Source: Streblospio benedicti
Lineage: Eukaryota > Annelida > Polychaeta > Spionida > Spionidae
DNA: 64,000 bases
Direction: 5' to 3'
Assembly (NCBI GenBank): GCA_019095985.1
Contig: CM032663.1
Coordinates: 35,271,086 to 35,335,085, forward strand
The notes under the pieces are model-generated. The model saw only the letters and a list, made by a program, of their open reading frames with translations. It was not told where the DNA came from and did no database searches. Positions 52,071-63,896 of this stretch are shown piece after piece; the stretch's first letter is position 1, and every line of letters starts with the position of its first letter. The translations under genes and the position numbers were made by a program.

Positions 52071-52351
52071 TTAAAAAGCCTTATTGGAACCAAAAAAATC
52101 CTTGTAACTTCATTTCATGAAAGATGAAAACCATGTGATCAAACTTGGGACCACATACATGTACTTGCATATTTATATAAGATGACAAAGCATTGAAACC
52201 TACATAAACTGGTTTAAGGCTAGATCTATTCACAATACATTGCATCCACCGGCACAACATAGAAAGGTCACATACATGCACACACTGCAATGGGAATGCG
52301 GCATTGGCTGGTTTAGGCCAGGGTCAATTCTTCAGTATTAATACATCAAGC

Positions 52352-52597
52352 CACTCTCTACGAGAGGTCAATTTTTTTATATTTTTTGTGAATTATATTT
52401 TGTATCATTGTATTAGATTAATTATTTTGATGGTAAATGGCATGATATAATGAATATCTAATTTTTATATATTTTTTGTGAATCGTGCTTCTTCAAAGCT
52501 TCCTTCGGAAGCAATGGTACTAGTACAGAAGAACCACTTTTTCAAGACATACAGAAGAACCACTATTTTATAACATATAAGCCTCTCGTAGAGAGTG
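52352..52597. mobile_element. 246-bp MITE with perfect 9-bp target duplication
   Basis: CACTCTCTACGAGAGG at the left end is mirrored exactly by CCTCTCGTAGAGAGTG at the right. The nine bases acatcaagc occur directly before (52343-52351) and after (52598-52606). A 9-bp duplication fits Mutator-like or Merlin elements. Internal copies of tatattttttgtgaat and of acagaagaaccact form small direct repeats. Confidence 0.88.
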
Positions 52598-52823
52598 ACA
52601 TCAAGCACCTTGAAAGGGACAACATGAACACATTACAACGGCTGACAAAAAGAGTGAAAGCTACTTGTGAATTTGGTAGCTTGCAACAAAACAGACTGAA
52701 AAACACACAAAAACCTCCACATCATTTAATCATTATCATGCACATGCTGGCGACGTTTATTTCGTATTTGACTATAGCAAAGATTTCGTTGATTGTGGTC
52801 CCGCAACACTGCCTACTACCATC

Positions 52824-53967
52824 CCAGTGAGCACAGGTATAGAGATACACGTGTAAATCGTGGATAATTGGGGTTCCACGGGTATATCCCTACATTACAC
52901 GTGTTATCTCTACACGTGTAGAGTTACACGTGATGCAGGGATACTGTGATATACCTCTTCTCTACACGTGTACAACAACACGTGTAGCGATACACATGTA
53001 TAGATACACTTCACCTTGCATGACAAGCAGACTAACAATATGTTTCAACCCAGTCCTTTATATACAGGGTGTAGGAATTCTTCAAAGTCCACCATAATTC
53101 CATTAATCCAATTCATAAAGATACATTTTTATTTCAAATGCGTTTAGAAAGCATTTTAGATACTTGTATTTGTTAATATTTAAAAATGAAAATGAAAAAT
53201 GAAAAATGAAAATTGTACTATACCACCTAAAAAGTATGTTGCAAAATATTAAATTTCTTTTTTATTGAGTTACAATGCTCTCAACATCACTGTGCATATT
53301 TTGACAGTCAGTATTTTTACCACATATAATCAAATAGAGGTAGACGTCAGGTTAGAACAACATAGTCTCTAGTGGACTATATTAGTGAGTTAGCCTGAAC
53401 TGCTAGGCGATTTGGTACCGTATTATCTTGGGTTCGAATCCTACCAGAGACTATGTGATATAGTCCTAACCTGACTTGGATTCAAACGTCTAATGACTTA
53501 ATTACATATAATGGTATCTATTCCCAAATCAAATAAATCACAAATTATTTAAAACACATACTCCTATTTCTTTATTCTCTCGTTTGATTGCATTATTACA
53601 CTTCCTTGTATGACACACAGAAAATATACATACAGGTAGCTCCATAATTATTCTTCAAAAGGTGTTACATGTTTACACTTGAAATATCTTTATGTTGGAT
53701 TTAAAATGCAACCATGCATAACTTGAGACGTGTAATACACGAGTTTTTGATTCCATTTTTTAGGTATCATTTGTTTGATTTTATTTACGCGGGTAATAGA
53801 TGTGTTTACACTGGATAATACACGGGTAATAGAGGTGTATTTCACGGGTGATACAAGGTATTGTACACGGATAATAGTGGTGTATCACACGGGTGATGCA
53901 TGGATATAATGCCAGGGTACAATACACGTGTAGTGTACACAGGTACTGCACGTGTACCGCTCACTGG
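52824..53967. mobile_element. 1.1-kb inverted-repeat element rich in CACGTG palindromes
   Basis: CCAGTGAGC at the left end and GCTCACTGG at the right end bound clusters of acacgtgta, cacgggtaata and related motifs, dense at 52840-53000 and at 53730-53960. No transposase frame is present. No target duplication is obvious. Such subterminal motif clusters are typical transposase binding arrays in non-autonomous DNA transposons. Confidence 0.6.
53341..53495. repeat. tRNA-like hairpin unit nested in the CACGTG element
   Basis: A phrase resembling a pol III B box (GGTTCGAATCC) lies at about 53433. The segment is bounded by gtcaggttag and ctaacctgac in inverted orientation, with agtctct and agagact inside. 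The anticodon arm does not fold well, so I treat it as a tRNA-derived or tRNA-like remnant and not a gene. Confidence 0.4.
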
Positions 53968-54034
53968 TATAATGTTATACAGTTTACACACTCATCACAA
54001 TTTGACGGGAATGAAAAATGCATACTTCATGAAT

Positions 54035-54341
54035 ATGGAATTCCGGCAACGACATGCTTGCAGTGAGTTCAGAGATGCGAGCAGCTTGCGGTGAGTTTAT
54101 TATCGAAGTAGTATCTAGCTAGCTGTTACTGCTGTTACTGCTGTACATGTAGTTGCTGGCTTGGTGGTTGGCTTCAATACAAGACTAAGAAACAGCTGGC
54201 TAGATACTACTTTAACATACTCGCTGCAAGCAGCACGCTCCATACTGGTCGCAGTAGGAGCTAGCTAAATACTACCTAATCATACGCGCTGCTGGCTGCA
54301 AGCTACAAACTCGCACTCGCATGTCGTCGCCCGAATTCCAT
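54035..54341. mobile_element. MITE with ATGGAATTC ends
   Basis: ATGGAATTCCGGCAACGACA at the left end is mirrored by tgtcgtcgcccgaattccat at the right. The inner region holds ctagctagct and gctgcaagc-type inverted phrases, so the element folds as a branched hairpin. About 307 bp, non-coding. Confidence 0.75.
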
Positions 54342-55703
54342 ACATGACGTATAATAAGTCTGTAATTGAGCAGTCAGTTTTGAATACAGTGAAATAGATG
54401 TCATTCAGATTTAATAGCCAGTGACATCATTACAATAAAAACATTCATAATTTACATATGCCCCGTGTGGGAGAGGGGGCTCACACCAATGAAGATGATG
54501 ACTCAACGGCACCAGCTTTTGTTCGCACCAATAAGTAATCTCAGTGGACAATCTTGCATCGTACATGGAGGCCGATGTACAAAATAGGGCGACAACGACG
54601 GATTGCATGAGAATCAAACGGTCTTTTGATCCATGCAATATAAAGATCAATAGCATTATTCAATCTCAAAATATATCATGCTGTCCCATACCTGTAGAAA
54701 TGCATACTTCCATGGAATGTCTACCATTTAACCAAACGGCATAACACATACAGACTGTTTACTCTGGGTGATTTTTTGTAACCACTGTTAGCGGTATAAA
54801 TCTTCGCCCCTTAAATTTAAGCGTCCAATATTATAGTCATCGGCAGTGCAGCCCTATTTCGTTTACTTTTCTTTTCTGGTCTGAATCTCCATTGTTTTCG
54901 CGCGTCCTGGATCTTCCAATGCTACGTCTGTATTTGTTAATACCAACCAATAGAAGACACGTGATGAAACAATGAATAAATACCATTAATTCAAGAAACT
55001 TACCTCTTGACCCAATTAACAGGAGTTTATATCACTATAGCTGTGATGCGGGTATCCTTGTACGTGCATGCTTCAGAATCAACAACAGAAAGAATGCATG
55101 TATAGTGAACAATCGATAAAAAATTACAGCGCTTTCTTATTGGGATCCGTATTTTTTTTATTGTGTATTAATCTGTAGCTGACAAAGAGTTGATCCGCAT
55201 ATTTGGTAGTAATTATGCAGTAAATCCTGCTACAGTAAACCCGGTCTCAACTCAATGTTAATGCTGCTGCAGCAAAAGTGTGAGTGAGGCATTAGCCTCG
55301 CTACCATAAAATGCAAGTGGCGAGTAGGAACCGGTTTAATAAAATCAATGCTCTAATCTGTCATCTCAGTGAGTCACCAAAGTTTGCTCGAGTGCTTCGT
55401 AACGGACTCACAGTGTCTCCAATTATTACATGTACACATTTAATGTAGTATTAAATCATTTCGGTGTCCAAGGTCACATCACATGCACGTTTCAGCCGTG
55501 GCATATTCTACAAAAAGCAACACGGAACAAGCAATATTTGACGCGTGTAAAACATTCCATGAAACGCAGAAAATTTAATGTAGGCTTTTGTGATATTGAT
55601 ACTAACTGCTATGGAATTACGATATATTTAGATCAATACAAACAATGATTTAAATGGCGTTTCAAACTATTGTGGTAAATCGAGCTTCAGCCGTTTTCCA
55701 TAT

Positions 55704-55862
55704 CATAGGCAGATCCAGGGGGCGCATTGGGGGTGGGGGGGCGCCCCCCTTTTCTCACCAAAATACTTCATTTTCATAGGGTTTTTTCATGAAAGCCCGT
55801 AAGTGTGCCCCCTCTTTTCCTTAAGTGCGCCTCCCTTTTCCGAAAACCTGGATCTGCCTATG
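55704..55862. mobile_element. MITE, CATAGGCAGATCCAGG family, copy 4
   Basis: Starts CATAGGCAGATCCAGG and ends CCTGGATCTGCCTATG, perfect 16-bp inverted ends. The five bases catat lie on both sides (55699-55703 and 55863-55867). Confidence 0.88.
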
Positions 55863-57954
55863 CATATCAAACGTTTCCCAAACACCGCAGGTTCTTTTCA
55901 AATTTAATTACATTCATATCGAAGAATGATTTTAACAAATCATAATATTAAAAGTATATCAGAGTTACACAACAAATGCATATTGAAAGCAACCAGTTGT
56001 ACGCAATATACTTTTTTCGTTCATGTTACGCATCGCTGCACACTGACGCTACATAATGAGCAGCTCTCAGTAGAAAAGTCTTATATAATAAATAAGCTAT
56101 TCCACTTTTGTTGAAGTTAGTTTTCTTGGCTATGTGTCAAATAATTACTCCACTCTAATTGTACATGGAATTAATGGTTGAGACCATTTCAAAATCGACA
56201 GGTACCGCATGTAAGCGGTTATATAGGCTCGTTCTAGATCTAGAAGAAATTACACTGTCCATATATATAATTGTAAATCAATAGATTATTTTGTAATACT
56301 GCTTTGACTACGAGCACACATGTTTGAATCCAGAGCCACCATCATCTTTCTTGGCGTAACTTCGGAGGTAAACCCAGTAAAACGAGGGCACGCCACTTAC
56401 ATGCATGATTAATAGTACATTAATGTTGTTAAAAAAATATAAATCAATGTTACAGTACACGTGTGCTGAGGAGGTTCGATCATCCTCTTCACACCAGGGA
56501 AAGTGTTCCCCCACCCCGCCCCTCTGGTTTTCCTCAATGGTGTTGCTCTTCATAACTGAGTTCATAGCGTTTATTTTGTGGTGCTTGACCTATAATTTTT
56601 GCTGTGGTAATCAAGTGGTGAACGTAGTTCTGTACATGTAAATAGGGTACATCTTAATTGTAATGTTGGCCAACAACATTGTTACCTATTTGTGTGTTTG
56701 AGACCGTATCATATAGTGTAACCAACATATAATGTTACCGTGTACGAAAAATATATTGTAATAACCACACCTATAATCACACCGCCGAAAATGGCATGGC
56801 TGCCGCAACCACGTGTCAGAACCGCACTCTTAAGAATGTCAGTTGTTTTATTTTGGATGTAATGCCGTGGGAGGGGTACTAATATGTCTGCACTTCACAA
56901 GGAGCTTGAAGAGTAGAAGTGTTTGACAGATCATAATCCCAGATATAAAATTTATATTGACAAGTGGCCGTGATAGAAAGGGGTCATAGTTGCGTCGCTG
57001 AAGTACTGTATATATATCCATTCATCTTCTGAGTACAAAGCACACACCAGATGTGCAATTTTGATGAGGTCCTATGGTGAAATGTAGAGCATTTTAGAAA
57101 GCGTTTAAAAAGGCACATTGGCGTGGCACTTGTTTTTGTACCTCACCGTTCTTAGAACATAAGGAAATAGCGGGATCTTTTGGTGAGATCCATTTGACGA
57201 GCATTCATGATGGGGGTAACGATCATTGTCATTGTTTAGATAGTTTTGTGCATCTCAAACGCATAATTAAGGTACTCTAACGGAGACGATACGGCCCATA
57301 ATGATATCGTAATATTTTTATGCACCCCATGAGTCGGGCTTTTACGACGTCGTTGTACTGTTTGCCTTCGCTAACAGTATATGTCCTCCAATTTGCGGCT
57401 CATAAAACTTTAAAAAACATCGCTAAAAACGTGGTCAGGGGGTCGTTCACACATCACGTGCGTCCGTTTAGTTTAATCATAACATAAACCACATCATAAC
57501 GTTCTCATGCATATGACCTGCTTTTATCAGTGACCCCAGGCGTTGGGCTTAAATCTTAACGAGTTGTGCATTTTTGTTGTAACGACTTTTTTTTTAATGA
57601 CGACGGTAAAGCGCATACCTACGACGTGCTTATTTTGAAGCAACTGCCGTAACTCACACATTCAGTATATTTCAGTATATATTGTCGTTTAAAATGTAGG
57701 ATTACCGAATCCGATAGCAGGCTGATGTCATTTTTGTGCTCTCTATGAAATGCGACAAAATCAACACACATATCAAGCCATAATCAAATACATATGGCAA
57801 ATAGCATCCAGAGTCAGTTTACAGATTTTGTAAACTGACGCAGCGTATCCGTGATTAATCAAGCCATAATAAGTTATTTCAAAGACCTAATAATTAAGAA
57901 AATAAATCTGATAAAAATTTTAATAAAAAACACAGAGGCTATATATATTGTAAG

Positions 57955-58690
57955 ATTTGACCACGAGATTTGAGTGTCAATCATGAAATTGAGCATGCGC
58001 TGACGTCTGATTAGGCAGAACGAAGTGAGAGTAAATCAGGCGTCAACATGGTCAATTTCATAGGCAGATCCAAGGGGCGCGCGCCCCCTTTCCTACCAAA
58101 ATACTTCATTTTCATATGGTTTTTCATGAAATCCCGTAAGTGCGCCCCCCTTTTCCTTAAGTGCGCCCCCCTTTTCCGAAAACCTGGATCTGCCTATGAA
58201 TTTCACGATTGACACGACAATCGAGTGGTCATATACCATTCTATCATGACTACAACCCACACTAAACGAGTGTATGATTCGTTTTTATTTTCAAATAATC
58301 ATATCATAATGGTTTCATGGGGACCAGCGTCAGTTTGAAACGGAAAAATAAAAACGAAGCAGACAGGCGTTTGGTATGGATTTTAGTCATGATAGAATGG
58401 TATTTGACCAGTCGATTGTCGTGTCAATCAAGTGGTCAAATACCATTCAGAAGAAAATATTAATAACAGAGTCCAGTAATGACTTATCATACACACAAAC
58501 TTTCTTATTTTGTTATAAACAATGCAATGTCACGCCAGTAGTCTAATTTAGACTGTGGTCTTCGCGCGTGCAGTAAAAACACGTAGCGTATACGTGCAGT
58601 CAATCGTACATTCTATCATTCAGTGCAAAAATCACCGCCAATAACCCATTCTGATTGGTTGAGAGGTGTTATGAATTTGCCGCTTTACTC
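57955..58690. repeat. dispersed repeat family (gattggttgagaggtg), copy 2, interrupted by a MITE
   Basis: Phrases matching 50618-51005 (accacgagatttgagtgtcaatc, attctatca, cgccaata, gattggttgagaggtg) surround the MITE at 58059-58198. The MITE's target duplication shows it inserted into this older repeat. Confidence 0.55.
58059..58198. mobile_element. MITE, CATAGGCAGATCCAGG family, copy 5
   Basis: Starts CATAGGCAGATCCAAGG and ends CCTGGATCTGCCTATG. The five bases aattt flank both ends (58054-58058 and 58199-58203). It is the shortest copy. Confidence 0.9.
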
Positions 58691-58787
58691 GCTGCTTATG
58701 TGAAATTAATATTATGTTTATTTTAATTTTTTCTTTCTGTACTGCGCACTTAAATTCCTGTTTTTAAGTAGTAGCGCTATATAAATG

Positions 58788-58888
58788 TTGTATTATATTG
58801 TATTGTATTTTATTGTATTGTATTGTATTGTATTGTATTGTATTGTATTTATTGTATTGTATTATATTGTGTTGTACTGTATTGTAAG
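58788..58888. repeat. (TATTG)n microsatellite
   Basis: About 100 bp of pentanucleotide tattg repeats with a few substitutions. The frame across it reads repetitive Cys-Ile-Val and is not a gene. Confidence 0.95.
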
Positions 58889-59017
58889 GGTTGGTTTACC
58901 CGCTGCTATGGACTTACCGTGATTTACTGCACTCGCGGAAACGCACAGCCTAAATTAGACTACTTTGTTGCAGCGCACCTGTTCACTTATATCAAGATCG
59001 GGTAAACCTAGTCTTTC

Positions 59018-59160
59018 AAAAGACCTTATATCTAATAGTAGTTTCCTCTATTATTACCTATTATTACAAAAAACGCTCATGTAAGCCATATAGCAAGTGC
59101 AAAGAAGAAGAGCAAGTGTAATTGTGACAGCCTCTAGCTCTAATAGATATAAGGTCTTTT
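59018..59160. repeat. inverted repeat with AAAGACCTTATATCTAATAG ends
   Basis: AAAGACCTTATATCTAATAG at the left end is mirrored by ctaatagatataaggtcttt at the right, about 140 bp in all. Non-coding, probably a short MITE. Confidence 0.7.
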
Positions 59161-59599
59161 ACAAAACCATAGGATTTTGAGATAATTGTCTAATTTGGAA
59201 CACAATAAAACCATAGGAATCCCACTGATATTACATATACAGCCTCAAACATTCTGACTAGTTATAGCATTTAAAACCAGAGTGTTCAGTAGCAGCAGCT
59301 GTAGAAGCAGCAGCATGCATGGGTGATTTACCAGGTGAGGATTAGCCAAGACATTAAGTATGTCATCTTGATCAAAGCTTCTCTATTACAATATTACAAA
59401 TGAACAGTACCACATGCTTAAACGGGAAAATACCCAGCTACAGCTGCTCTGAAAATAGATTGCTGCTCTAAAATTATAAGCCACGTGCTTTTAGTTAATG
59501 ACGTCATATTTGCAAAACTTTCAGCAAGATTGACGTCATACAGAAGCTTTTAGAATAGGCCTTCATGTCAGATAATTTAAAGGCCGTTTGATAGGCTAG

Positions 59600-59745
59600 G
59601 TAAACCAGACGTCAGCAGGCTCAATTTCACGATTGACTCGCCAATTTCGTGGTCAAATCCTACAATTGAGCACGTCTCTCAACCAATCAGAGTAGAGTAT
59701 TGGCTATGATTTATGCACGGAATGATAGAATGGACAGATTAATTA
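59600..59745. repeat. dispersed repeat family, inverted copy 3
   Basis: Reverse complement of the phrases seen at 50618 and 58605 (ctcgattgacgtg-like, gtggtcaaatcc, caattgagcacgtctctcaaccaatcagag cut short here, attctatcat). Supports a family present at least three times in 10 kb. Confidence 0.55.
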
Positions 59746-60117
59746 CTCAATCTCTAATTGAAATATACTGAGGGATCATTTTGGTTCAGAAACACATGAG
59801 CCACGATGCACATGAGCAAGACTTTACCAGCCGTGTTTATTATCTAGAGTCATCATTTGTTGGCTGTGTGCCATGGTGTAGAGGTGGTGTTTTAGTGTTA
59901 AAAACCACCTAAAAGTGCTCCTTAATTAATAAGGACATTTCATTTTGACATTATATAATGTATCTATCATGAATATTGACATAGACATTCAATATACTAA
60001 AATGAATCTTTACACTTAAGAAAGAGTACTTCTTTGTGAATTTCTGTGTGTATTTTATACTCAAAATTATTTTGTCACGTATAGGTCACGTCATGTTTCG
60101 TCACGTTTTATCGTATA

Positions 60118-60395
60118 CAGGAACGGATTCAGAAATTTGAGAACGGGGGGCTAATTTTCAAATTTTGAGAGCGGGGGCGGCCGGATTTGTCTGTGCGTGG
60201 GGGCAGATCCAGGTTTTTGGAAAAGGGACGTAAGGAAAACATAAGGAAAGGGGGGGGCTTACTTACGGGATTTCATGAAAAACCCTATGAAAATGAAGTA
60301 TTTTGGTGGGAAAAAAAGGGGGGCAGGGGGCTGAATTGTAGAGGCCCCCGGGGCTAGAGCCCCCCGAGCCCCCCCCCCGCTGGATCCGTCCCTGG
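60118..60395. mobile_element. MITE, CATAGGCAGATCCAGG family, rearranged copy 6
   Basis: Contains GGCAGATCCAGG and the family's internal atgaagtattttggtggg, set between an outer pair ACAGGAACGGATTC and GGATCCGTCCCTG. Long G and C runs lie inside. It looks like one element inserted in, or recombined with, a related one. Confidence 0.55.
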
Positions 60396-61802
60396 GACTG
60401 TAGTGGGTTTTAGTAGGTACGTCTATGTTTATCCATTAGATGAGAAGATATACAGGATAATGTGCTGTAGACAATAACCGTATTAGTGCAATTTTTACAC
60501 AATTTTTATTTGCATACAAGCGTGTAAATGGATTTAAATACACATTTTAGTAATGTGACGTATAAAATGTATAAAATAGATTATTTGAATCAACAAATAT
60601 GCACTATAATTCATAAGTTAATTCTCACTCGTTGATTTCACTATCATTCACTTATTTTGATTCAAAAGAAGATAATGAAACCCTTGTCATTAGAGATTAT
60701 AAATAAGTCTAACAGAGTCTAAATTATGTATAATGTACGTGTAGTTATAAAATAACGTGCATTCAAAATACAGGTTTCTGCGTATATACGATGTACAAAT
60801 TGTATCATTGAAAACCTGGAATATTTTGTAACAACCTGCAATATTTTGTAACAACTATGAACATTACAATTCTCTCAAATAAGTATCAGGCGAACTAGAG
60901 CTCAAAATACATAACTCACAGGGCAAACTTAAAAATAAAAATCTTCAATAACATATATCATATGTGAGCCATTTATTGCCATCTTTCTGCCGCCTTATAC
61001 CTGAAGGAATAGCCATCTCTCATACTCACATGTCGACTAAGAAAGATCCCTATCAACCAATATTTCTTACATATATTTTCTCTGAACTTATTATCATCAA
61101 TATGATGTAGCATAAATCCCATGCTGAGTAAAACTTATACACAGTATAAAACATACTATATAAAACATAGTAACTGCACAAGACACATACTAGTGTGCAC
61201 TAGTGTGCACTAAAGGGAGGCAATTCTCTACAATAGCTATAGCTGAGTAGACAATGAGTGGAAATAAAGTGGCATTGTTATAGACATTCGCACTGCAAAC
61301 TTTGAGGCACCTTAAGGACACTGAAAAGAAATGTTCGTCTTACACTCTTTCAATTATGCAACACTAGCACTTGTACAGCCATCCCCTGACCAATCTCAAA
61401 AGACTAAATAATACAATTATTCTCACAAAGGGTCGTATTGACATTTTGTCGTAAAATAACACGCCACGATTGTCCAATGTTTTCACAAAATTGCTTTTGC
61501 ACTGGAAAGCTGCATGAGCTACAGTTCTGGGACAGTGTAAATGAGCTCATATTGTCTCTCTATATCTAGAAATAACAGCAAATATCCACATTCCAATTCA
61601 ATTAAAAAGTTTAACAAATAGAATTGATTGACAGTGCAAACCTTAAAGATACATCGTGTAATGCAATTCAAACACTAAATACCAGTTGAATTGTATAGCG
61701 CTAATCACTGAAATACACAGCATACCCTGCTTATGTAAAAAAAATACCATCAAACACAGTCACCGCAGGATACATATCTACACAATTAATCTATAAATAA
61801 TC

Positions 61803-62009
61803 TACACTAGAACCTCCAATTAAGACCACCTCTCTATCAAGAGCACCTCTAAATTGAGACCACCCCTATAGTAAGACCACTTTTCACGGCCCCATATCTT
61901 CATAAAGCCACCAAAAGGGATCCTCTGAATATATAGACCACCTCTCTATTGAGACCACCTAACACAGGTCCCAAAGGTCGTCCTCATAGAGAGGAGGTTC
62001 AACGGTATA
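61803..62009. mobile_element. pogo/Tigger-like MITE abutting the stop codon of the second transporter gene
   Basis: Same family as 43461-43785 (aacctccaattaagaccacc, gaccacctctctattgagacc, ggtcccaaaggtc). The end ggaggttcaacggtata adjoins the TAA stop of the minus-strand gene at 62010-62012, so the 3' UTR of that gene begins inside the transposon. Confidence 0.75.
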
Positions 62010-63896
62010 TTACGCGTCCACCTCTACAGTGCTGCCCACCACGGCGACCACGTCCTTGTAGACGGTGCCGACGCCCAACCGCCTGAGAACGAGCACGATG
62101 CCGAGCAGCGCCGCCGCCGACACGCTGAGCGCCGCCAGCACGCCGAACACCGCGCGGTAGCTGCCGCTCGCCGCGTAGATGCACGCTGGAACAGCACACG
62201 CGGGCACGTTGTGTTTTTATAAAGGATGGTAGAGCAAGCCACGTGGGTTAGTTGTGTTTTTATTTCATGGTGCAGCACGTGGGTTTGTTGTGGTAAATAT
62301 GCAGAATGAAAAATTATAAACTAATACTGGGGTTGGTTATGGTTTATATGCAAATTGGAACAACGCACGTGGGCACGTTGTGTTTTTTACAAAAAACATG
62401 GGGGAGCAAGCCACGTGGGTTAGTTGTGTTTTTTATTGCGTGGTGCAGCACGTGGGTTTGCTGTGGTTAATATGCAGAATGGACCAATACACTTGGGTTT
62501 GTTGTGGTCAATATTCACGCTGGAACAACTTACGTGGGCTCGTTGTGTTTTATATGCAGGGTGCAAGAAACGTGTAGTGGGTTTGCTGCGGTTAATATGC
62601 GAATAACCGAGGTTTCCTGTGGGTAATATGCACACTGGAAGACCACACGTGAGTACGTTGTGTTTTATATGCAAGCTGGAACAACCCACGTGTGTACAAA
62701 TGTACACACATGGCAAATCACGTGGAGCATGGTGGAGCAAGTCACATGAGCTTGCTGTGCTTAATCATATGGGAATGGAACAACACATGTGGGTACTTTG
62801 TAGTTTATATGCAAGCTGAAACAACCCACGTGTGTTTGTTATCATTTACATACAATACACATGGGTTTGCTGTGGTGCAAGCTGGAACAATTCGCTTAGG
62901 TTCGGTGTGGTTTATATGCGAATGGAACAACACACGTGTGAACGTTGTGGGTTTTAAGAAGGGTGGACAAGCACACTGCACATGGGTACCGGCACGTTGT
63001 GGTTTATCTGCTGGGTGGAACAATACACGTGTGTATGTTGTGGTTGCAGCTAATGTTTTAGAGTTATTTCTAGTGGATGAATGAATGAGTGTTTGACAAA
63101 AATCCGATGCACGTTTCCCCACTATTTGTTTTTCAAAGGCAGTAGTAAATGCTATGGAAAGGAAAACATCGCCTCGCATACTGTCTACGATAATCATGCA
63201 CTAGTATATAATAGAACTAAATAAAGATTTTGTCATCCAACAAAATATCAAAGAAAACACACACACATAAAATCAAGTTCTTTACCATGTATGACATTAT
63301 ACCAGAACGCGTGTTTTACCTCCGAGGGGTGCATGCACACCGCTGCCCAGTACGTTACCCAGCAACAGAAAGCCGAATGCGCGGGCGAACTGCGCCTGCC
63401 CAACGTAGTCCACAGGGGCTGAACAATACATGGCCACATAGCCGCCTGCAGCATCAACATTATACCGTATACGTCTATTTCGCATTAGTGGAATGCGTAG
63501 TAAAATATCACTGATTGAACATTTTAAAATGTGAAATATATGACTAGTTAAAGACATAGTTATTTTAAGAAAGATGCTTTCGCCAATTTACTGGAATAGA
63601 ACTTGAAATAGCACACTGAACTATATCACGTGTAATAAAGTTATCATAACTAAGTACATGTAGTCTATATCTAAAACACGGTGCTTGATTTATAATAGAA
63701 AGCTGTCTGTTTATAATCGATGTGAAAACACAATTCTCCTAGAAAAATGAAACCATAAAGTTCTAAATACAATGTAATTACTTTGATTTGGCAAGACAAA
63801 AATGTTTACCGTGTCCCACTGCAGCAAGGAACATGCACAGCGATGTGTAGAAGAACGAGTCAGTCAGAGTGCTGGTCATCAAGAACACGCCCGTCA
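62010..63896 (-). CDS. SLC16/MCT-family transporter, 3' part of a second tandem gene
   Basis: Three minus-strand exons: 63896-63810, 63445-63320 and 62185-62010 (TAA stop). They encode TGVFLMTSTLTDSFFYTSLC-type helix 9-10 sequence, then DYVGQAQFARAFGFLLLGNVLGSGVHAPLGG (here cut), then the last helices and LRRLGVG. The 126-nt exon has the same length, phase and nearly the same protein as exon 7 of the first transporter (YYVGQAQFARVYGFLLIG), showing tandem duplication. The helix 9-10 exon is 87 nt against 125 nt in the paralogue, so an extra intron divides this region. The remaining 5' exons lie beyond the window. The terminal exon is strikingly GC-rich. Confidence 0.88.
62190..63050. repeat. 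degenerate minisatellite of CACGTG-bearing units in transporter intron
   Basis: About twenty degenerate units of roughly 40 bp, built from cacgtgggtttgttgtgg and ttaatatgcaagctggaac phrases, fill most of the last intron of the second transporter gene. I count about eleven intact CACGTG hexamers plus several one-base variants. The overlapping open frames are artefacts of the repeat. Confidence 0.85.

Larger units (their letters stand above)
48002..61801. other. intergenic region between tandem transporter genes, repeat-rich
   Basis: About 14 kb with no exon-like block I can support. It must contain the promoter and any 5' untranslated exon of the first transporter gene. Most recognisable content is transposon remnants and microsatellites, listed separately. 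Apparent open frames overlap those repeats or AT-rich sequence. Confidence 0.5.

Noticed and set aside
51706-52074. 122-aa plus-strand frame
   Set aside because: Runs through degenerate pyrimidine-rich repeats with low-complexity protein and no motif.
58823-59005. 60-aa frame over the TATTG repeat
   Set aside because: Translation of a microsatellite.
62380-63084. several overlapping frames of 60-130 aa on both strands
   Set aside because: All are translations of the CACGTG minisatellite in an intron of the second transporter gene.
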